A stretch of 64,000 bases of DNA from Mycolicibacterium phlei (GCF_001583415.1 NZ_CP014475.1:2976001-3040000); one strand, 5' to 3'; positions 22,330 through 35,856 are shown, counted from the first letter of the stretch. The notes: generated by a model from the sequence alone, not told the origin. Translations and numbers: made by a program.

Positions 22330-22647
22330 CTAGGACTGATCGAACTTTTCCAGCAGCGCCTTGCGCTGGCGATCGCCGAGGCCACGCAGACGGCGGGTCG
22401 GAGCGATCTCCAGTTCGGTCATGATCTCCTGCGCCTTGACCTTGCCGACCTTGGGCAACGCCTCCAGGAGGGCTGACACCTTCATCTTGCCCAAGACCTC
22501 GTCGGTCTCGGCGTCCTTGAGCACCTGCTTGAGGTTGGTGCCGCCGCGCTTGAGCCGGTCCTTGAGCTCGGCTCGCGCTCGACGTGCGGCAGCAGCCTTC
22601 TCCAACGCTGCCGCGCGCTGTTCGTCGGTCAACTGGGGAAGGGCCAC
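22330..22647 (-). CDS. mihF: mycobacterial integration host factor mIHF
   Basis: A 105-residue nucleoid protein specific to actinobacteria. It bends DNA and supports L5 phage integration and global transcription. The sequence is all-helical and basic (RRARAELKDRLKRGGTNLK, then ALLEALPKVGKVKAQEIM), with an H2TH-like helix-hairpin segment. GTG 22647 has an excellent GGAGGAA three bases upstream. Longer forms of this protein are annotated in some mycobacteria, but no extension is supported here. It is first in the mihF-gmk-rpoZ-coaBC unit. Confidence 0.95.
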   Translation of the reverse strand: MALPQLTDEQRAAALEKAAAARRARAELKDRLKRGGTNLKQVLKDAETDEVLGKMKVSALLEALPKVGKVKAQEIMTELEIAPTRRLRGLGDRQRKALLEKFDQS

Positions 22648-23085
22648 GGGTTCCTCCGTCTCATCACCATCAATTGTTCATGCCTCGGCCTACTGGAAAA
22701 TTCCAGAACAGCCAGCGACGACGACCGTACCCACGCTGGCTGACGAAAGCGAACGCCACCCCCTGGTTACAGGGCCAAAAGCCCAGCGTGTTAGGTGCTC
22801 GCGCGCGGCCGCCGCGAGGGGCGTTAAGGGCGCCGAACCGCCGAAATCGCCGCCCTCAGCGATGGAACAGCCTGCATTTCAAGGCATTTCGATGGGCTGA
22901 CGGTGCGATTTCGTGCCGTCAGGGCGTGACCTGGACCACATCCGTGTCCGGCTGGAGACGGCCGGAAGAAAAATTTCGGCTGGTCATCCGGCTTCGGCGT
23001 GTCGCGCGCCGGTCCGCTGTGACATTTGCGGCAGCTGTGACTGCTGTGATTTATGTGACTCAGGGGGCCAGATAGGCCCCCGCCG
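22648..23085. other. 438-base gene-free region between pyrF and mihF
   Basis: No convincing gene on either strand. On the mihF side there are a palindrome CTGGAAAATTCCAG (22693-22706) and a hairpin with 9-bp arms CAGCCAGCG/CGCTGGCTG (22709-22717, 22734-22742), placed to be in the mihF leader or promoter. A second hairpin, CTGACGG/CCGTCAG (22897-22903, 22916-22922), has no T-tract. On the pyrF side CCAGATAGGCC occurs twice, at about 23068-23078 and 23091-23101, the second inside the pyrF 3' end. In M. tuberculosis a PE/PPE pair lies here, by my recollection; none is present. Confidence 0.6.
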
Positions 23086-23900
23086 TCAGGCCAGATAGGC
23101 CACCGCATCGCGCATCGACTCGGCCGCCGCCCGCAGCGCCGCGACGTCGGGGCCGGACCGCAGCACCTCGCGGGACACCGCGGGCAGCAGCTGCCCTGGT
23201 TGGGCCCCTGCGAAGCCGCCAAGCGCCTCGGGACGCCCACCCTGGGCTCCCACCCCGGGAGCCAGCACCGGGCCGTTCAGGGCGCTCACATCGGGCGGAT
23301 CGGCCAGCGTGGCGCCGACGACGACGCCGACCGGGCCGAGCGGGCCGCCGACCCGGCGGTTCACCTCGGCGGCGGCGTCGATCATGGTCTGCGCGACGGT
23401 GCGGCCGCCGGCCTCGGCGCGCTGCACCGAGGCGCCCTCCGGGTTGGAGGTCGCGGCCAGCACGAACACCCCGCGGCCGTGGGCCAGCGCGGTGTCGATC
23501 AGCGGCTGCAGGGAGCCGAAGCCCAGGTACGGCGACGCGGTGACCGCGTCGGCCGCCAGCGGGGAGTCCCCGGCCCACGCCTCGGCGTAGGCGGCCATCG
23601 TCGAGCCGATGTCGCCCCGCTTGGCGTCGGCCAGCACCAGCACCCCGGCCTCCCGCAGCGCGGCGATGGTGTGCTCCAGCACGGCGAAACCGGCCGCGCC
23701 GTACCGCTCGAAGAACGCCACCTGCGGTTTGACCACCGCGAAGCCGGCGAACGCCGTCACGCAGATGTCGCTGAACCGGCGCAGCCCGTCGGCGTCCTCG
23801 GTCAGGCCCCAGGCCCGCAGCAGCTCCGGATGCGGGTCGATGCCCAGACACAGCGGCCCGCGCCGGGCCACCGCGTCGGCCAGCCGCGCCCCGAAACCGG

Positions 23901-23904
<4 letters not shown>
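23086..23904 (-). CDS. pyrF: orotidine 5'-phosphate decarboxylase
   Basis: Final step of UMP synthesis. The 272-residue protein is of the larger actinobacterial type-2 subfamily, with Asp23 (LGIDPHP), Lys59 (AVVKPQ) and the catalytic [13 protein letters not shown] (Lys95, Asp98). GTG 23904 ([16 protein letters not shown]) forms a GTGA overlap with the carB stop. A longer frame upstream runs inside carB and is rejected. It is the last gene of the pyrR-pyrF operon. Confidence 0.96.
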
Positions 23905-27238
<3,334 letters not shown>

Positions 27239-27239
<1 letters not shown>

Positions 27240-28369
27240 CAGCGAGCCTCTCCTGCCATCAGGTCGACGAACTGGTCGAACAGGTATTCCGCATCATGGG
27301 GGCCCGCCGCCGCCTCCGGGTGGTACTGCACCGAGAAGGCCCGGCCGCTGACGAGCTTGATGCCTTCCACCACACCGTCATTGGCGCAGGTGTGGCTAAC
27401 GATCGCCTCGCCGAACGGGGTGTCGAACCGCTCCCCTGCCTCGCCCTCGAGCGCGAAGCCGTGGTTCTGGGCGGTGATCGCCACCCGCCCGGTGGCGTGG
27501 TCCATCACCGGGATGTTGATGCCGCGGTGGCCGAACACCATCTTGTAGGTGGACCGGCCCAGCGCCCGGCCCAGGATCTGGTTGCCGAAGCAGATGCCGA
27601 ACAGCGGGATACCCGCGCCGAGCACCTCCCGGGTGACCGCGACGATGTGATCGGCGGTCGCGGGGTCGCCGGGTCCGTTGGACAGGAACACCCCGTCGGG
27701 TTTGAGGTCGGCGATCTGGTCGAACGTCGTCGACGACGGCAGCACGTGGCTGCGGATACCGCGCTTGGCGAAGTTGCGCGGGGTGTTGGTCTTGATGCCC
27801 AGGTCGATCGCGGCCACCGTGAACCGCACGGGCCCTTCGGGTTCCACGATGTAGGCGACGTCGGTGCTGACCTCGTCGGCGAGGTTGGCGCCCAGCATCG
27901 ACGGCTGGTTGCGCACCCGCTCGAGCAGTTCGTCGACATCGGCCAGCGCGGCCCCGGAGAACAGCCCGGCCTTCATCGAGCCGCGGCTGCGCAGGTGGCG
28001 CACCACCGCGCGGGTGTCGATTCCGGCGATCCCGACGATGTTCTGGCGCACCAGTTCCTCGTCGAGGGCGCGGTCGGCACGCCAGTTCGACGCGCGCGGC
28101 GACGGATCGCGCACCGCGTAGCCGGCCACCCAGATCTTGTCGCCGCGGCTCTCGGCGTCCTCATCGTTCCAGCCGGTGTTGCCGATCTGCGGCGCCGTGG
28201 CCACCACGATCTGACCGTGGTAACTCGGGTCGGTCAGCGTCTCCTGGTAGCCGGACATGCCGGTGGAGAACACCGCCTCCCCCAGTGCCTGCCCGACCGC
28301 GCCGAATGTCGTGCCGGTGAAGACGCGGCCGTCCTCGAGCACCAGCAGTGCCTTATCTGCGTTGCTCAC
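27239..28369 (-). CDS. carA: carbamoyl-phosphate synthase small subunit
   Basis: The glutaminase subunit that feeds ammonia to CarB. The 376-residue protein has the N-terminal CarA domain ([34 protein letters not shown]) and a class I glutamine amidotransferase domain. The nucleophile Cys is in [15 protein letters not shown], and the His/Glu pair is in [16 protein letters not shown] 28369 ([12 protein letters not shown]) makes a GTGA overlap with the membrane-protein gene upstream. A longer frame into that gene is rejected. Confidence 0.97.
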
Positions 28370-28869
28370 GCAGCCTCCTGTCCTACCCACCGGGTCAGTT
28401 CGCGACGGTCGTCGGCGCGGAACCCGGTGTCGATCTCGGCGCCCGACGGCAGTTTCCATCGGATGGCGAGGATTCCCTCGTGTGTCAGTGCTTTACCCGC
28501 GATCCCGCGTTCGGTGCGGATCGCGGTGATCGATTCGTCGGGGATCCAGATCGGCATCGCGCCGCTGCGCTGCACCATGATCCCCTCGGGATAGCGGGTC
28601 AGCACCGCCTTGGTGCGGAACCCGAGGTCGCCGACGGCGACGCGGTCGTTCCAGTCCGGCGCGAGCGTGCTGCCGACATAGAGGCCCTTGGTCGGCGGCA
28701 CCAGCGCCGGTCCGACGGTGTCGGGCAGCGGCGGCAGCGTGCCGATCAGGGCGGCCTGCTGCTCGGCGCGGTGACGCCAGCCGCGCAGCATGGCCCGGAT
28801 GAACCACCCGATGAGCACGACCACGATGGCCGCCATCACCAGCGATGCGATCAGAGTCTCGGTATTCAT
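28366..28869 (-). CDS. membrane-anchored PH-like domain protein (Rv1382-like)
   Basis: A 167-residue protein with one N-terminal membrane helix (about residues 5-25, [19 protein letters not shown]) and a soluble domain of PH-like character ([44 protein letters not shown]). It sits inside the pyrimidine operon between pyrC (31-base gap) and carA (GTGA overlap), as Rv1382 does in M. tuberculosis. The conserved position suggests a link to the pathway or to the membrane, but none is shown. ATG 28869 is clear. Confidence 0.88.
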   Translation of the reverse strand: MNTETLIASLVMAAIVVVLIGWFIRAMLRGWRHRAEQQAALIGTLPPLPDTVGPALVPPTKGLYVGSTLAPDWNDRVAVGDLGFRTKAVLTRYPEGIMVQRSGAMPIWIPDESITAIRTERGIAGKALTHEGILAIRWKLPSGAEIDTGFRADDRRELTRWVGQEAA

Positions 28870-28900
28870 GCGCGATCCGCCTGCGCTACTCGCTTGCCGT

Positions 28901-30193
28901 TCACGCCGGGCACTTCCCGTCCCGCGCGGTGATCTTGCCGCGCAACAGGGTCAGGGTCACGGTCGCGGGCAGTTGCAGGCCCTCGAACGGGGTGTTGTCG
29001 GAGCGGCTGGCCAGCGCGGGACCCTCCACCGTCCACGTCGCGTCGGGGTCGACGACGGTGAGGTTGGCCGGTTCGCCGACCTGCAGCGGCCGGCCGTGGT
29101 CGGCCAGCCCGACGATCTCGGCGGGTTTCTCGCTCATCACGCGGGCCACGTCGCGCCAGGTCAGCAGGCCCGGGCGGACCATGGTCTCCACCACCACCGA
29201 CAGCGCGGTCTGCAGGCCGAGCATGCCGGGCCGGGCGACGGCGAACTCGCAGCACTTCTCGTGTTCGGCGTGCGGGGCGTGGTCGGTGGCCACACAGTCG
29301 ATGATCCCCTCGGCCAGCGCCCGGCGCAGGGCCTGCGCGTCGGAGGCCTCCCGCAGCGGGGGGTTCACCCGGTAGCGGCCGTCGTAGGTGGCCAGACGTT
29401 CGTCGTCGAGCAGCAGATGGTGCGGGGTGACCTCGGCGGTGATCGAAATCCCTTGGGATTTAGCCCATTTGATGATCTCGACGGTACCGGCGGTGGATGC
29501 GTGGCAGATGTGCACGCGGGCGCCGGCGTCGCGGGCCAGCAGCGCGTCGCGCGCGACGATGGACTCCTCGGCGGCGCGCGGCCAGCCGGCCAGGCCCAGC
29601 TTGGCGGCGTTGGGGCCCTCGTGGGCGACCGCGCCGACGGTCAGCCGCGGCTCCTCGGCGTGCTGGGCGATGAGCACCCCCAGCCCCGTGGCGTACTCCA
29701 GCGCCCGCCGCATGATCAGCGGGTCGTACACGCACATACCGTCGTCGGAGAACATCTTCACCTGGGCGGCGCCGTTGGCCATCATCCCCATCTCGGTGAG
29801 CTGGGCGCCGGCCAGACCGACGGTGACCGCGCCCACCGGGTGCACGTCGACCAACCCGACCTCGCGGCCGCGCTGCCACACGTGGTCGGTGACCACCGGG
29901 CTGTCGGCGACGGGGTTGGTGTTGGCCATCGCGAACACCGCGGTGTAGCCGCCCAGTGCCGCTGCGGCCGAGCCGGTTTCGATGTCCTCGGCGTACTCGC
30001 GACCGGGTTCGCGCAGATGCGTGTGCAGGTCAACGAAGCCCGGGAGCAGGATCTGGCCGCGCGCGTCGACCACGTCGGCGTCGTCGGGGATCGCCAGATC
30101 GGGGCCGATCTCGGCGATCTGGCCGTCGGCCACCAGCACATCGACGGGGTCGCCCTCACCGTAGGGCCGCACCCCTCTGATCAGTACGGTCAC
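28901..30193 (-). CDS. pyrC: dihydroorotase
   Basis: Cyclises carbamoyl-aspartate to dihydroorotate. The 430-residue amidohydrolase has the metal-binding [10 protein letters not shown], a Lys for carbamylation in [12 protein letters not shown], then [15 protein letters not shown] and the catalytic Asp in [11 protein letters not shown] 30193 overlaps the pyrB stop (GTGA). It belongs to the type I dihydroorotases often found with pyrB in one operon. Confidence 0.97.
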   Translation of the reverse strand: MTVLIRGVRPYGEGDPVDVLVADGQIAEIGPDLAIPDDADVVDARGQILLPGFVDLHTHLREPGREYAEDIETGSAAAALGGYTAVFAMANTNPVADSPVVTDHVWQRGREVGLVDVHPVGAVTVGLAGAQLTEMGMMANGAAQVKMFSDDGMCVYDPLIMRRALEYATGLGVLIAQHAEEPRLTVGAVAHEGPNAAKLGLAGWPRAAEESIVARDALLARDAGARVHICHASTAGTVEIIKWAKSQGISITAEVTPHHLLLDDERLATYDGRYRVNPPLREASDAQALRRALAEGIIDCVATDHAPHAEHEKCCEFAVARPGMLGLQTALSVVVETMVRPGLLTWRDVARVMSEKPAEIVGLADHGRPLQVGEPANLTVVDPDATWTVEGPALASRSDNTPFEGLQLPATVTLTLLRGKITARDGKCPA

Positions 30194-31137
30194 GCGCTGA
30201 TCGCCTCCTCCTCGGCTCCCACCAGCAGGTGGAACAGCACCGCCATCCGAACATGAACACCGTTTGAAACCTGTTGCAGCACAGCGGATTGCGAAGAATC
30301 GGCGACGGGGAACGCGATCTCCATACCACGCACCATCGGTCCGGGGTGCAGCACCACCGCGTCCGCGGGCAGCATCGCCTGACGCTTCTCGGACAGACCG
30401 TAGAGCGTGGAGTACTCGCGGGCGGACGGGAAGAAGCCGCCGTTCATCCGCTCGGCCTGCACCCGCAGCATCAGCACCGCATCGGCCAGCGGGAGCTCGG
30501 CATCGAGGTTGTGCGACACGGTGACCGGCCAGTCGGCCACCCCGACCGGCAGCAGCGTCGGCGGCGCCACCAGCACGACCTCCGCGCCGAGGGTGTGCAG
30601 CAGGTGCACGTTGGAGCGGGCCACCCGGCTGTGCAGCACGTCACCGACGATGACCACGCGCTTGCCCTCGACGGTGCCGAGGCGCTGGCGGATGGTCAGC
30701 GCGTCGAGCAGCGCCTGGGTGGGGTGCTCGTGGGTGCCGTCGCCGGCGTTGATCACCGCGGGGCCGCCGTCCTCACCGGCGGTCCACTCCGCGAGCTGCT
30801 GGGGCGCACCGGAGGCCGGGTGGCGCAGGATCAGCGCGTCGGCGCCGGCGGCGCGCAGCGTGAGCGCGGTGTCGCGCAGCGATTCGCCTTTGGCCACCGA
30901 GGATCCCGACGCGCTGACGTTGATCACGTCGGCGCTCATCCACTTGCCCGCCACCTCGAACGACACCCGGGTGCGGGTGGAGTTCTCGTAGAACATCGTG
31001 ATGATGGTGCGGCCGCGCAGCGTCGGCAGCTTCTTGACCTCGCGGCCCAGCAGCGCCTGGCGGAACTTGTCGGCGTTGTCGAGGATGGCGACCGCGTCCT
31101 CGCGGGACAGGTCGGCGGTCGAGAGCAGATGTTTCAC
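30190..31137 (-). CDS. pyrB: aspartate carbamoyltransferase catalytic subunit
   Basis: Commits carbamoyl phosphate to pyrimidines. The 315-residue protein shows the carbamoyl-phosphate loop STRTR at 53-57, the family motif [12 protein letters not shown] and the C-terminal [11 protein letters not shown]. No pyrI regulatory subunit gene is nearby, in keeping with control at the RNA level by PyrR. The start is GTG 31137, overlapping the pyrR stop by four bases. Confidence 0.97.
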   Translation of the reverse strand: MKHLLSTADLSREDAVAILDNADKFRQALLGREVKKLPTLRGRTIITMFYENSTRTRVSFEVAGKWMSADVINVSASGSSVAKGESLRDTALTLRAAGADALILRHPASGAPQQLAEWTAGEDGGPAVINAGDGTHEHPTQALLDALTIRQRLGTVEGKRVVIVGDVLHSRVARSNVHLLHTLGAEVVLVAPPTLLPVGVADWPVTVSHNLDAELPLADAVLMLRVQAERMNGGFFPSAREYSTLYGLSEKRQAMLPADAVVLHPGPMVRGMEIAFPVADSSQSAVLQQVSNGVHVRMAVLFHLLVGAEEEAISA

Positions 31138-31718
31138 CTGACCGGCCCTCCGTACGGTGCCAGGGAGATCCCGTCGTCGCCGTCGATCTCGGCGAGCCGG
31201 ACCTTCACGTTCTCGCTGCGGGATGTGGGGACGTTCTTGCCGACGTAGTCGGCGCGCAACGGCAGCTCGCGGTGGCCGCGGTCGACGAGCACCGCCAGCT
31301 GCACCGCCTTGGGCCTGCCGATGTCGCGCAGCGCGTCGAGCGCCGAGCGCACCGAGCGGCCGGTGTAGAGCACGTCGTCGACGAGGATCACCAGCGCCTG
31401 GTCGATGCCGCCCTCCGGGATCGTCGTCTCCTCGAGGGCACGCGGCGGTTTGAAGGCGAGGTCATCGCGGTAGAGCGTGATGTCGAGCGCCCCCACCGGG
31501 ACCGCCACACCGGAGAACTCGTTGATCTTGGCGGCCAGTCGCTGGGCCAGGATCACACCGCGGGTGGGGATGCCGAGCAGGATGACGCGGGGAGCGTCGG
31601 CGCCGTCGAGGGCCGTCTTCTCGATGATCTGATGGGCGATTCGGGAAATGGTTCGGCTGACGTCCGCTGCGGACATCAACTCCCGGTCGGCGCCCGGCGC
31701 GTCTGAATGCACGCTCAA
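31134..31718 (-). CDS. pyrR: pyr operon RNA-binding regulator / UPRTase PyrR
   Basis: PyrR binds a hairpin in pyr mRNA when UMP is high and represses the operon. It also has weak uracil phosphoribosyltransferase activity. The 194-residue protein has the PRPP loop [21 protein letters not shown] and the RNA-face motif [16 protein letters not shown]. The start is taken as TTG 31718, ten bases after an AAGGAGG; GTG 31712 is the alternative. It is the first gene of the operon pyrR-pyrB-pyrC-membrane protein-carA-carB-pyrF, and its own leader carries the binding hairpin. Confidence 0.95.
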   Translation of the reverse strand: MSVHSDAPGADRELMSAADVSRTISRIAHQIIEKTALDGADAPRVILLGIPTRGVILAQRLAAKINEFSGVAVPVGALDITLYRDDLAFKPPRALEETTIPEGGIDQALVILVDDVLYTGRSVRSALDALRDIGRPKAVQLAVLVDRGHRELPLRADYVGKNVPTSRSENVKVRLAEIDGDDGISLAPYGGPVR

Positions 31719-31723
31719 GCCAC

Positions 31724-31769
31724 TCTGACCTCCTTCTCCGCCTCACGGGACGGCTCCTTAAAGGACGTC
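31724..31769 (-). promoter_or_regulatory. PyrR-binding hairpin sequestering the pyrR Shine-Dalgarno
   Basis: The transcribed strand reads TCCCGTGAGGC (31750-31740), an exact match to the core UCCNGNGAGGY of the PyrR-binding loop known from Bacillus. An upstream CCTTT (31766-31762) can pair with GAAGG of the Shine-Dalgarno sequence GAAGGAGG just 3' of the loop, so PyrR binding would hide the ribosome site. This agrees with PyrR-dependent translational repression reported for M. smegmatis. A TAAGCT -10 box lies upstream at 31787-31782. Confidence 0.7.
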
Positions 31770-31831
31770 GAAACTTGGCCGAGCTTAGCACCCCCCACGG
31801 GTGTGAGCTGCCCGACAGTACGCTGGCGCCG

Positions 31832-33034
31832 ATGAAACTCGACGAGAATCAGGCGTCCATCCGGGAGGCCATCGACGCCGGTCTGCTCGCGGGCGCGGTG
31901 ACCCTGGTGTGGCACGCCGGTGAGGTCAAGCAGGTCAACGAGCTCGGATACCGCGACGTCGACGCCGGGCTGCCGATGCAGCGCGACACCATCTTCCGCA
32001 TCGCCTCGATGAGCAAGCCGGTCACGGTCGCCGCGGCGATGAGCCTCGTCGACGAGGGCCGCCTCGCGCTCACCGATCCGGTGGCCCGCTGGCTGCCCGA
32101 ACTGGCCGACATGCAGGTGCTCGCCGACCCGCGCGGTGAGCTGGACCGGACCGTGCCCGCCCGCAGGCAGATCACCGTCGAGGACCTGATGACCCACCGC
32201 AGCGGGCTGGCCTACCCGTTCTCGGTGACCGGGCCGCTCGCCCGCGCCTACGGGCGGATGTCGTTCCGGCAGGACCAGGACCGCTGGCTGGCCGAGTTGG
32301 CGCAGCTGCCGCTGGCCCACCAGCCCGGTGAGCACCTGACCTACAGCCATGCCACCGACGTGCTGGGCATCGCACTGTCGCGGATCGAGGGCAAACCCCT
32401 GTCGACGGTCCTCAAGGAGCGCATCCTCGAGCCCCTCGGCATGCTCGACACCGGCTTCTGCGTCACCCCGGCGGGCCGGCGGCGCGCGGCCACGATGTAC
32501 AAGCTCGACGCGGACAACAAGCTGCAGCACGACGTGATGGGGCCGCCGCAGATCACCGATCCGCCGTTCTGCGCGGGCGGTGCGGGTCTGTGGTCGACGG
32601 CCGACGACTACCTGCGCTTCGCCCGCATGCTGCTGGCCGGCGGCACACTCGACGGGGTGCGGGTGCTGTCCGAGGAGTCGGTGCGGCTGATGCGCACCGA
32701 CCGGCTCACCGACGAGCAGAAGCGCGAACCCTTTCTGGGAGCGCCGTTCTGGGTGGGCCGCGGGTTCGGGCTGAACCTGTCGGTGGTCACCGACCCGGCG
32801 AAGTCGCGTCAGCTGTTCGGCCCCGGCGGGCTGGGCACGTTCAGCTGGCCCGGCGCCTACGGCACCTGGTGGCAGGCCGACCCGAGCGCCGACGTCATCC
32901 TGATCTACCTGATCCAGAACCTGCCGACGCTGAGCGTCGACGCCGCGGCCATCGCGGGCAACTCCTCGCAGGCGAAATTGCAGAGCGCACAGCCCAAATT
33001 CGTGCGCCGGACCTATCAGGCACTGGGCCTGTAG
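31832..33034 (+). CDS. serine hydrolase, beta-lactamase/class C PBP family
   Basis: A 400-residue penicillin-binding-protein-like esterase or peptidase. The catalytic SxxK motif is in FRIASMSKPVTVAA. The second motif is YSH (LTYSHATDVLG), where true class C enzymes have YxN, and a C-terminal HxG-type motif is not obvious (FGPGGLGTFSWPGAYGTWW fills this place). It has no signal peptide, so it is probably cytoplasmic. ATG 31832 (MKLDENQASIREAID) is chosen because upstream codons overlap the pyr promoter. It resembles Rv1367c-type proteins of M. tuberculosis. Esterase is more likely than beta-lactamase. Confidence 0.88.
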   Translation: MKLDENQASIREAIDAGLLAGAVTLVWHAGEVKQVNELGYRDVDAGLPMQRDTIFRIASMSKPVTVAAAMSLVDEGRLALTDPVARWLPELADMQVLADPRGELDRTVPARRQITVEDLMTHRSGLAYPFSVTGPLARAYGRMSFRQDQDRWLAELAQLPLAHQPGEHLTYSHATDVLGIALSRIEGKPLSTVLKERILEPLGMLDTGFCVTPAGRRRAATMYKLDADNKLQHDVMGPPQITDPPFCAGGAGLWSTADDYLRFARMLLAGGTLDGVRVLSEESVRLMRTDRLTDEQKREPFLGAPFWVGRGFGLNLSVVTDPAKSRQLFGPGGLGTFSWPGAYGTWWQADPSADVILIYLIQNLPTLSVDAAAIAGNSSQAKLQSAQPKFVRRTYQALGL

Positions 33035-33050
33035 GCGCTATCGTGGCCTG

Positions 33051-33164
33051 ATGGGGCAGGCCACCGACATCGCGGTCAACGCCGCGGTGATGAAGTGGAT
33101 GCAGCGCTGGCCGATACGGCCCGATCGCCCACCGACTGTGGTTTGCTACCGCGGAATCCATTGA
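33051..33164 (+). CDS. possible 37-residue peptide or gene remnant
   Basis: ATG 33051 to TGA 33164 encodes MGQATDIAVNAAVMKWMQRW followed by a Pro/Arg-rich end, VCYRGIH. It begins 16 bases after the serine-hydrolase stop and has no strong ribosome-binding site. It ends 13 bases before the convergent flavoprotein stop. It may be chance, or the decayed start of a lost gene. Weak support. Confidence 0.22.
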   Translation: MGQATDIAVNAAVMKWMQRWPIRPDRPPTVVCYRGIH

Positions 33165-33177
33165 TCTGCCGAACTAT

Positions 33178-35856
33178 TCAGACCTCTAGCGCTCTACGGG
33201 CGTAGGCACGGACATCGGCGTCGCTGTCCTTCAGCGCCAGTGTCAGTGCGTCGCGGGCGGCCGGGTGCGAGCGCGCCCAGCGGGTGAGCGAGAGCACCGC
33301 GGCCTTGCGCACATCGAGATGCTGGTCGGCGACCGCGGCCGACAGCGGCTCGACACCGATCTCCGGCGAAGCCCCCGCCAGCGCCCGCGCGGCACCCTCC
33401 CGCACCTGCCAGGCCGGTTCGGTCAGCGCACGCCGCACCGCCGGCAGATCCCGGTCGTCGCAGCCGAGGGCGCCCAGGGCGGCCAGCGCGGCCGCGCGCA
33501 CCAGCGGGTCGGTGTCGTCGAGCAGCCACCGGACGGTGTCACCGCCGGAACCGAGCGTGGCCAGGCCGTTGGCCACGGCGACCCGCACCTCGCGGTTGTC
33601 GTCGGCGGCGGCAGCTGCCACCCCGTCGACATCATCGATCGACACCAGCGCCCGCACCGCCTCGATCCGCACCCGGTGATCGGTGTCGGCGGACGCGGTT
33701 CGGTAGCGCCGCGCCTCACCGACCCGGCGGGCGGCCAGCACGTAGACGGCGGCCGCTCGAACCACCGCGTCGGCCGATTCCAGATGGGCGGTGAGCTCCT
33801 GCGGATCGGGCAGCACCTCGACCAGTTCGCGTACCGCCTCGGCAGCGGCGCGCCGAACTCCGGCGTCCGCGTCGCTCAGCGCGGTCCGCAGAGCGGGTGC
33901 GTAGCCGTCCGGCAGGTTCTCGGTCAGCGTCGCCACCGCGGTGCGGCGCACCCCGGGATCCACGTCGACGAGGAACTCGGCCAACTCCGCCAGCGTCGGC
34001 GACTCCAGCGCGACCACCGCCGCGATACGCGGCGACGGCGGTGGCTGCTGCGGGGTGGCGGGCCGCACCCGGCTGACCGTGGCCGCGGGTGCCCGTCCGT
34101 GCGGTGCGGTCGGCTGTTCGACGCGGACCACCGGCGAGTCCGACGGCACATGGTCGAACTCGGGCACCGGTACCAGATACGGGGCGACCGGACGCTTGAG
34201 GAACTCCATCGATCCGTCGGCCGCCCTGCGCAGGTTCAGGTGGTAGCGCCAGTCCTCGTCGTTGCGGGCGGGCAGGTCGGCGCGCTCGTGGTAGAGCCCC
34301 CAGCGGGATTCTGTACGGGTCAGCGAGGACCGCGCCGCCATCTCGGCGCAGTCGCGGATGAACGACACCTCCACCGCACGCATCAGCTCATGCGGGGTAC
34401 GCGCACCCATCTCGGCGATCTCGTCGCGCATGCGCTCGAAGGTGTCGACCGCGATCGCCAGTTTGGTCGCAGTCTTCGGCGGGGCGACATAGTCGTTGAC
34501 GAAGCGGCGCAGCTTGTACTCGACCTGAGGCTGCGGCGGGCCGTCCGGGTTGCGCAGCGGCCGGTAGATCAACTCGTGCGCCTCGGCCAGTTGGTCGTCC
34601 GGAAGACGTTGTGGTGCTGGAACATCGGCGAGCGTCGAGGCGGCGTGTGCACCCGCGAGATCCCCGAACACGAACGCACCGATCATGTAGTTGTGCGGCA
34701 CGCAGGCCAGATCACCTGCCGCGTACAACCCCGGCACCGTGGTGCGGGCGTGCTCGTCGACCCACACCCCGGAGGCGGAATGCCCGCCGCACAGGCCGAT
34801 CTCGGAGATGTGCATCTCGACGTCGTGGGTGCGGTAGTTGTGGCCGCGGTTGGCGTGGAAAGTGCCCCGCGTGGGCCGCTCGGTGGTGTGCAGGATGTTC
34901 TCCAGCGCGGTCAGCGTCTCGTCGGGCAGGTGCGAGACCTTGAGATAGATGGGACCGCGTGCGGACTCGATCTCGCGCTTGACCTCGGCCATCATCTGGC
35001 CGGACCAGTAGTCGGAGTCGACGAACCGCTCCCCCAGTGCGTTGACCTGGTAGCCACCGAACGGGTTGGCCACATACGCACATGCCGGCCCGTTGTAGTC
35101 CTTGATCAGCGGGTTGATCTGGAAGCATTCGATGCCCGACAACTCCGCGCCGGCGTGATAGGCCATGGCGTACCCGTCCCCGGCGTTCGTCGGGTTCTCG
35201 TAGGTGCCGTACAGGTAGCCCGATGCCGGCAGGCCGAGTCGCCCGCACGCCCCCGTGGCCAGGATCACCGCCTTGGCCGCGACCGCGACGAACTCCCCGG
35301 TGCGGGTGTTGAATCCGGCCGCGCCGACGGCCCGACCGTTGTCGGTGAGCACCCGCACCGGCATCAGCCGGTTCTCGATGCGGATCCGTTCGCGGTTCGA
35401 CCGCTGCCTCAGCACCCGGTAGAGCGCTTTCTTGACGTCCTTGCCCTCGGGCATGGGCAGCACGTAGGAGCCGGAGCGGTGCACCCGCCGCACCGCGTAC
35501 TCGCCGTGTTCGTCCTTCTCGAATTTCACCCCGTAACGTTCCAGCCGCTGCACCATCGCGAACCCGCGGGTGGCGGTCTGGTAGATGGTGCGCTGGTTGA
35601 CGATGCCGTCGTTGGCGCGGGTGATCTCGGCGACGTAGTCCTCCGGAACAGCCTTACCCGGAATCACCGCGTTGTTCACCCCGTCCATGCCCATCGCGAG
35701 CGCGCCGGAGTGTCGCACATGCGCCTTCTCCAACAGCACCACCTGCGCGCCCTGTTCGGCGGCGGTCAGCGCGGCCATGGTGCCCGCTGTGCCACCGCCG
35801 ATCACCAGCACGTCACAGTCGATCCGGGCGGCTTCATTCAGTTCGGGAACTCTCAT
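33178..35856 (-). CDS. AprA/fumarate-reductase-like flavoprotein with C-terminal HEAT repeats
   Basis: An 892-residue fusion. Residues 1-560 form an FAD-linked fumarate reductase/adenylylsulfate-reductase-type flavoprotein: dinucleotide fold DCDVLVIGGGTAGTMAAL, then LEKAHVRHSGALAMGMDG, VILATGACGRLG and the C-terminal flavin site VPGLYAAGDLACVPHNYMIGAF. A capping helical region contains RSSLTRTESRWGLYHERADLP. After a Pro-rich linker, residues 618-892 hold nine HEAT-like units with the core VRxxAxxAL (for example DPGVRRTAVATL, DADVRAYARRAL). ATG 35856 overlaps the ABC ATPase stop (ATGA). With the operon's ferredoxin this looks like an AprAB-type pair; the substrate is unknown. Confidence 0.85.
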   Translation of the reverse strand: MRVPELNEAARIDCDVLVIGGGTAGTMAALTAAEQGAQVVLLEKAHVRHSGALAMGMDGVNNAVIPGKAVPEDYVAEITRANDGIVNQRTIYQTATRGFAMVQRLERYGVKFEKDEHGEYAVRRVHRSGSYVLPMPEGKDVKKALYRVLRQRSNRERIRIENRLMPVRVLTDNGRAVGAAGFNTRTGEFVAVAAKAVILATGACGRLGLPASGYLYGTYENPTNAGDGYAMAYHAGAELSGIECFQINPLIKDYNGPACAYVANPFGGYQVNALGERFVDSDYWSGQMMAEVKREIESARGPIYLKVSHLPDETLTALENILHTTERPTRGTFHANRGHNYRTHDVEMHISEIGLCGGHSASGVWVDEHARTTVPGLYAAGDLACVPHNYMIGAFVFGDLAGAHAASTLADVPAPQRLPDDQLAEAHELIYRPLRNPDGPPQPQVEYKLRRFVNDYVAPPKTATKLAIAVDTFERMRDEIAEMGARTPHELMRAVEVSFIRDCAEMAARSSLTRTESRWGLYHERADLPARNDEDWRYHLNLRRAADGSMEFLKRPVAPYLVPVPEFDHVPSDSPVVRVEQPTAPHGRAPAATVSRVRPATPQQPPPSPRIAAVVALESPTLAELAEFLVDVDPGVRRTAVATLTENLPDGYAPALRTALSDADAGVRRAAAEAVRELVEVLPDPQELTAHLESADAVVRAAAVYVLAARRVGEARRYRTASADTDHRVRIEAVRALVSIDDVDGVAAAAADDNREVRVAVANGLATLGSGGDTVRWLLDDTDPLVRAAALAALGALGCDDRDLPAVRRALTEPAWQVREGAARALAGASPEIGVEPLSAAVADQHLDVRKAAVLSLTRWARSHPAARDALTLALKDSDADVRAYARRALEV

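Noticed and set aside
23068..23101. CCAGATAGGCC repeated twice at the pyrF 3' end
   Set aside because: Only 11 bp and partly coding; too short to interpret as a site without more copies.
31775..31831. Extended N-terminus of the serine hydrolase
   Set aside because: It would overlap the pyr promoter and adds residues (AELSTPHGCELPDS) not typical of the family.
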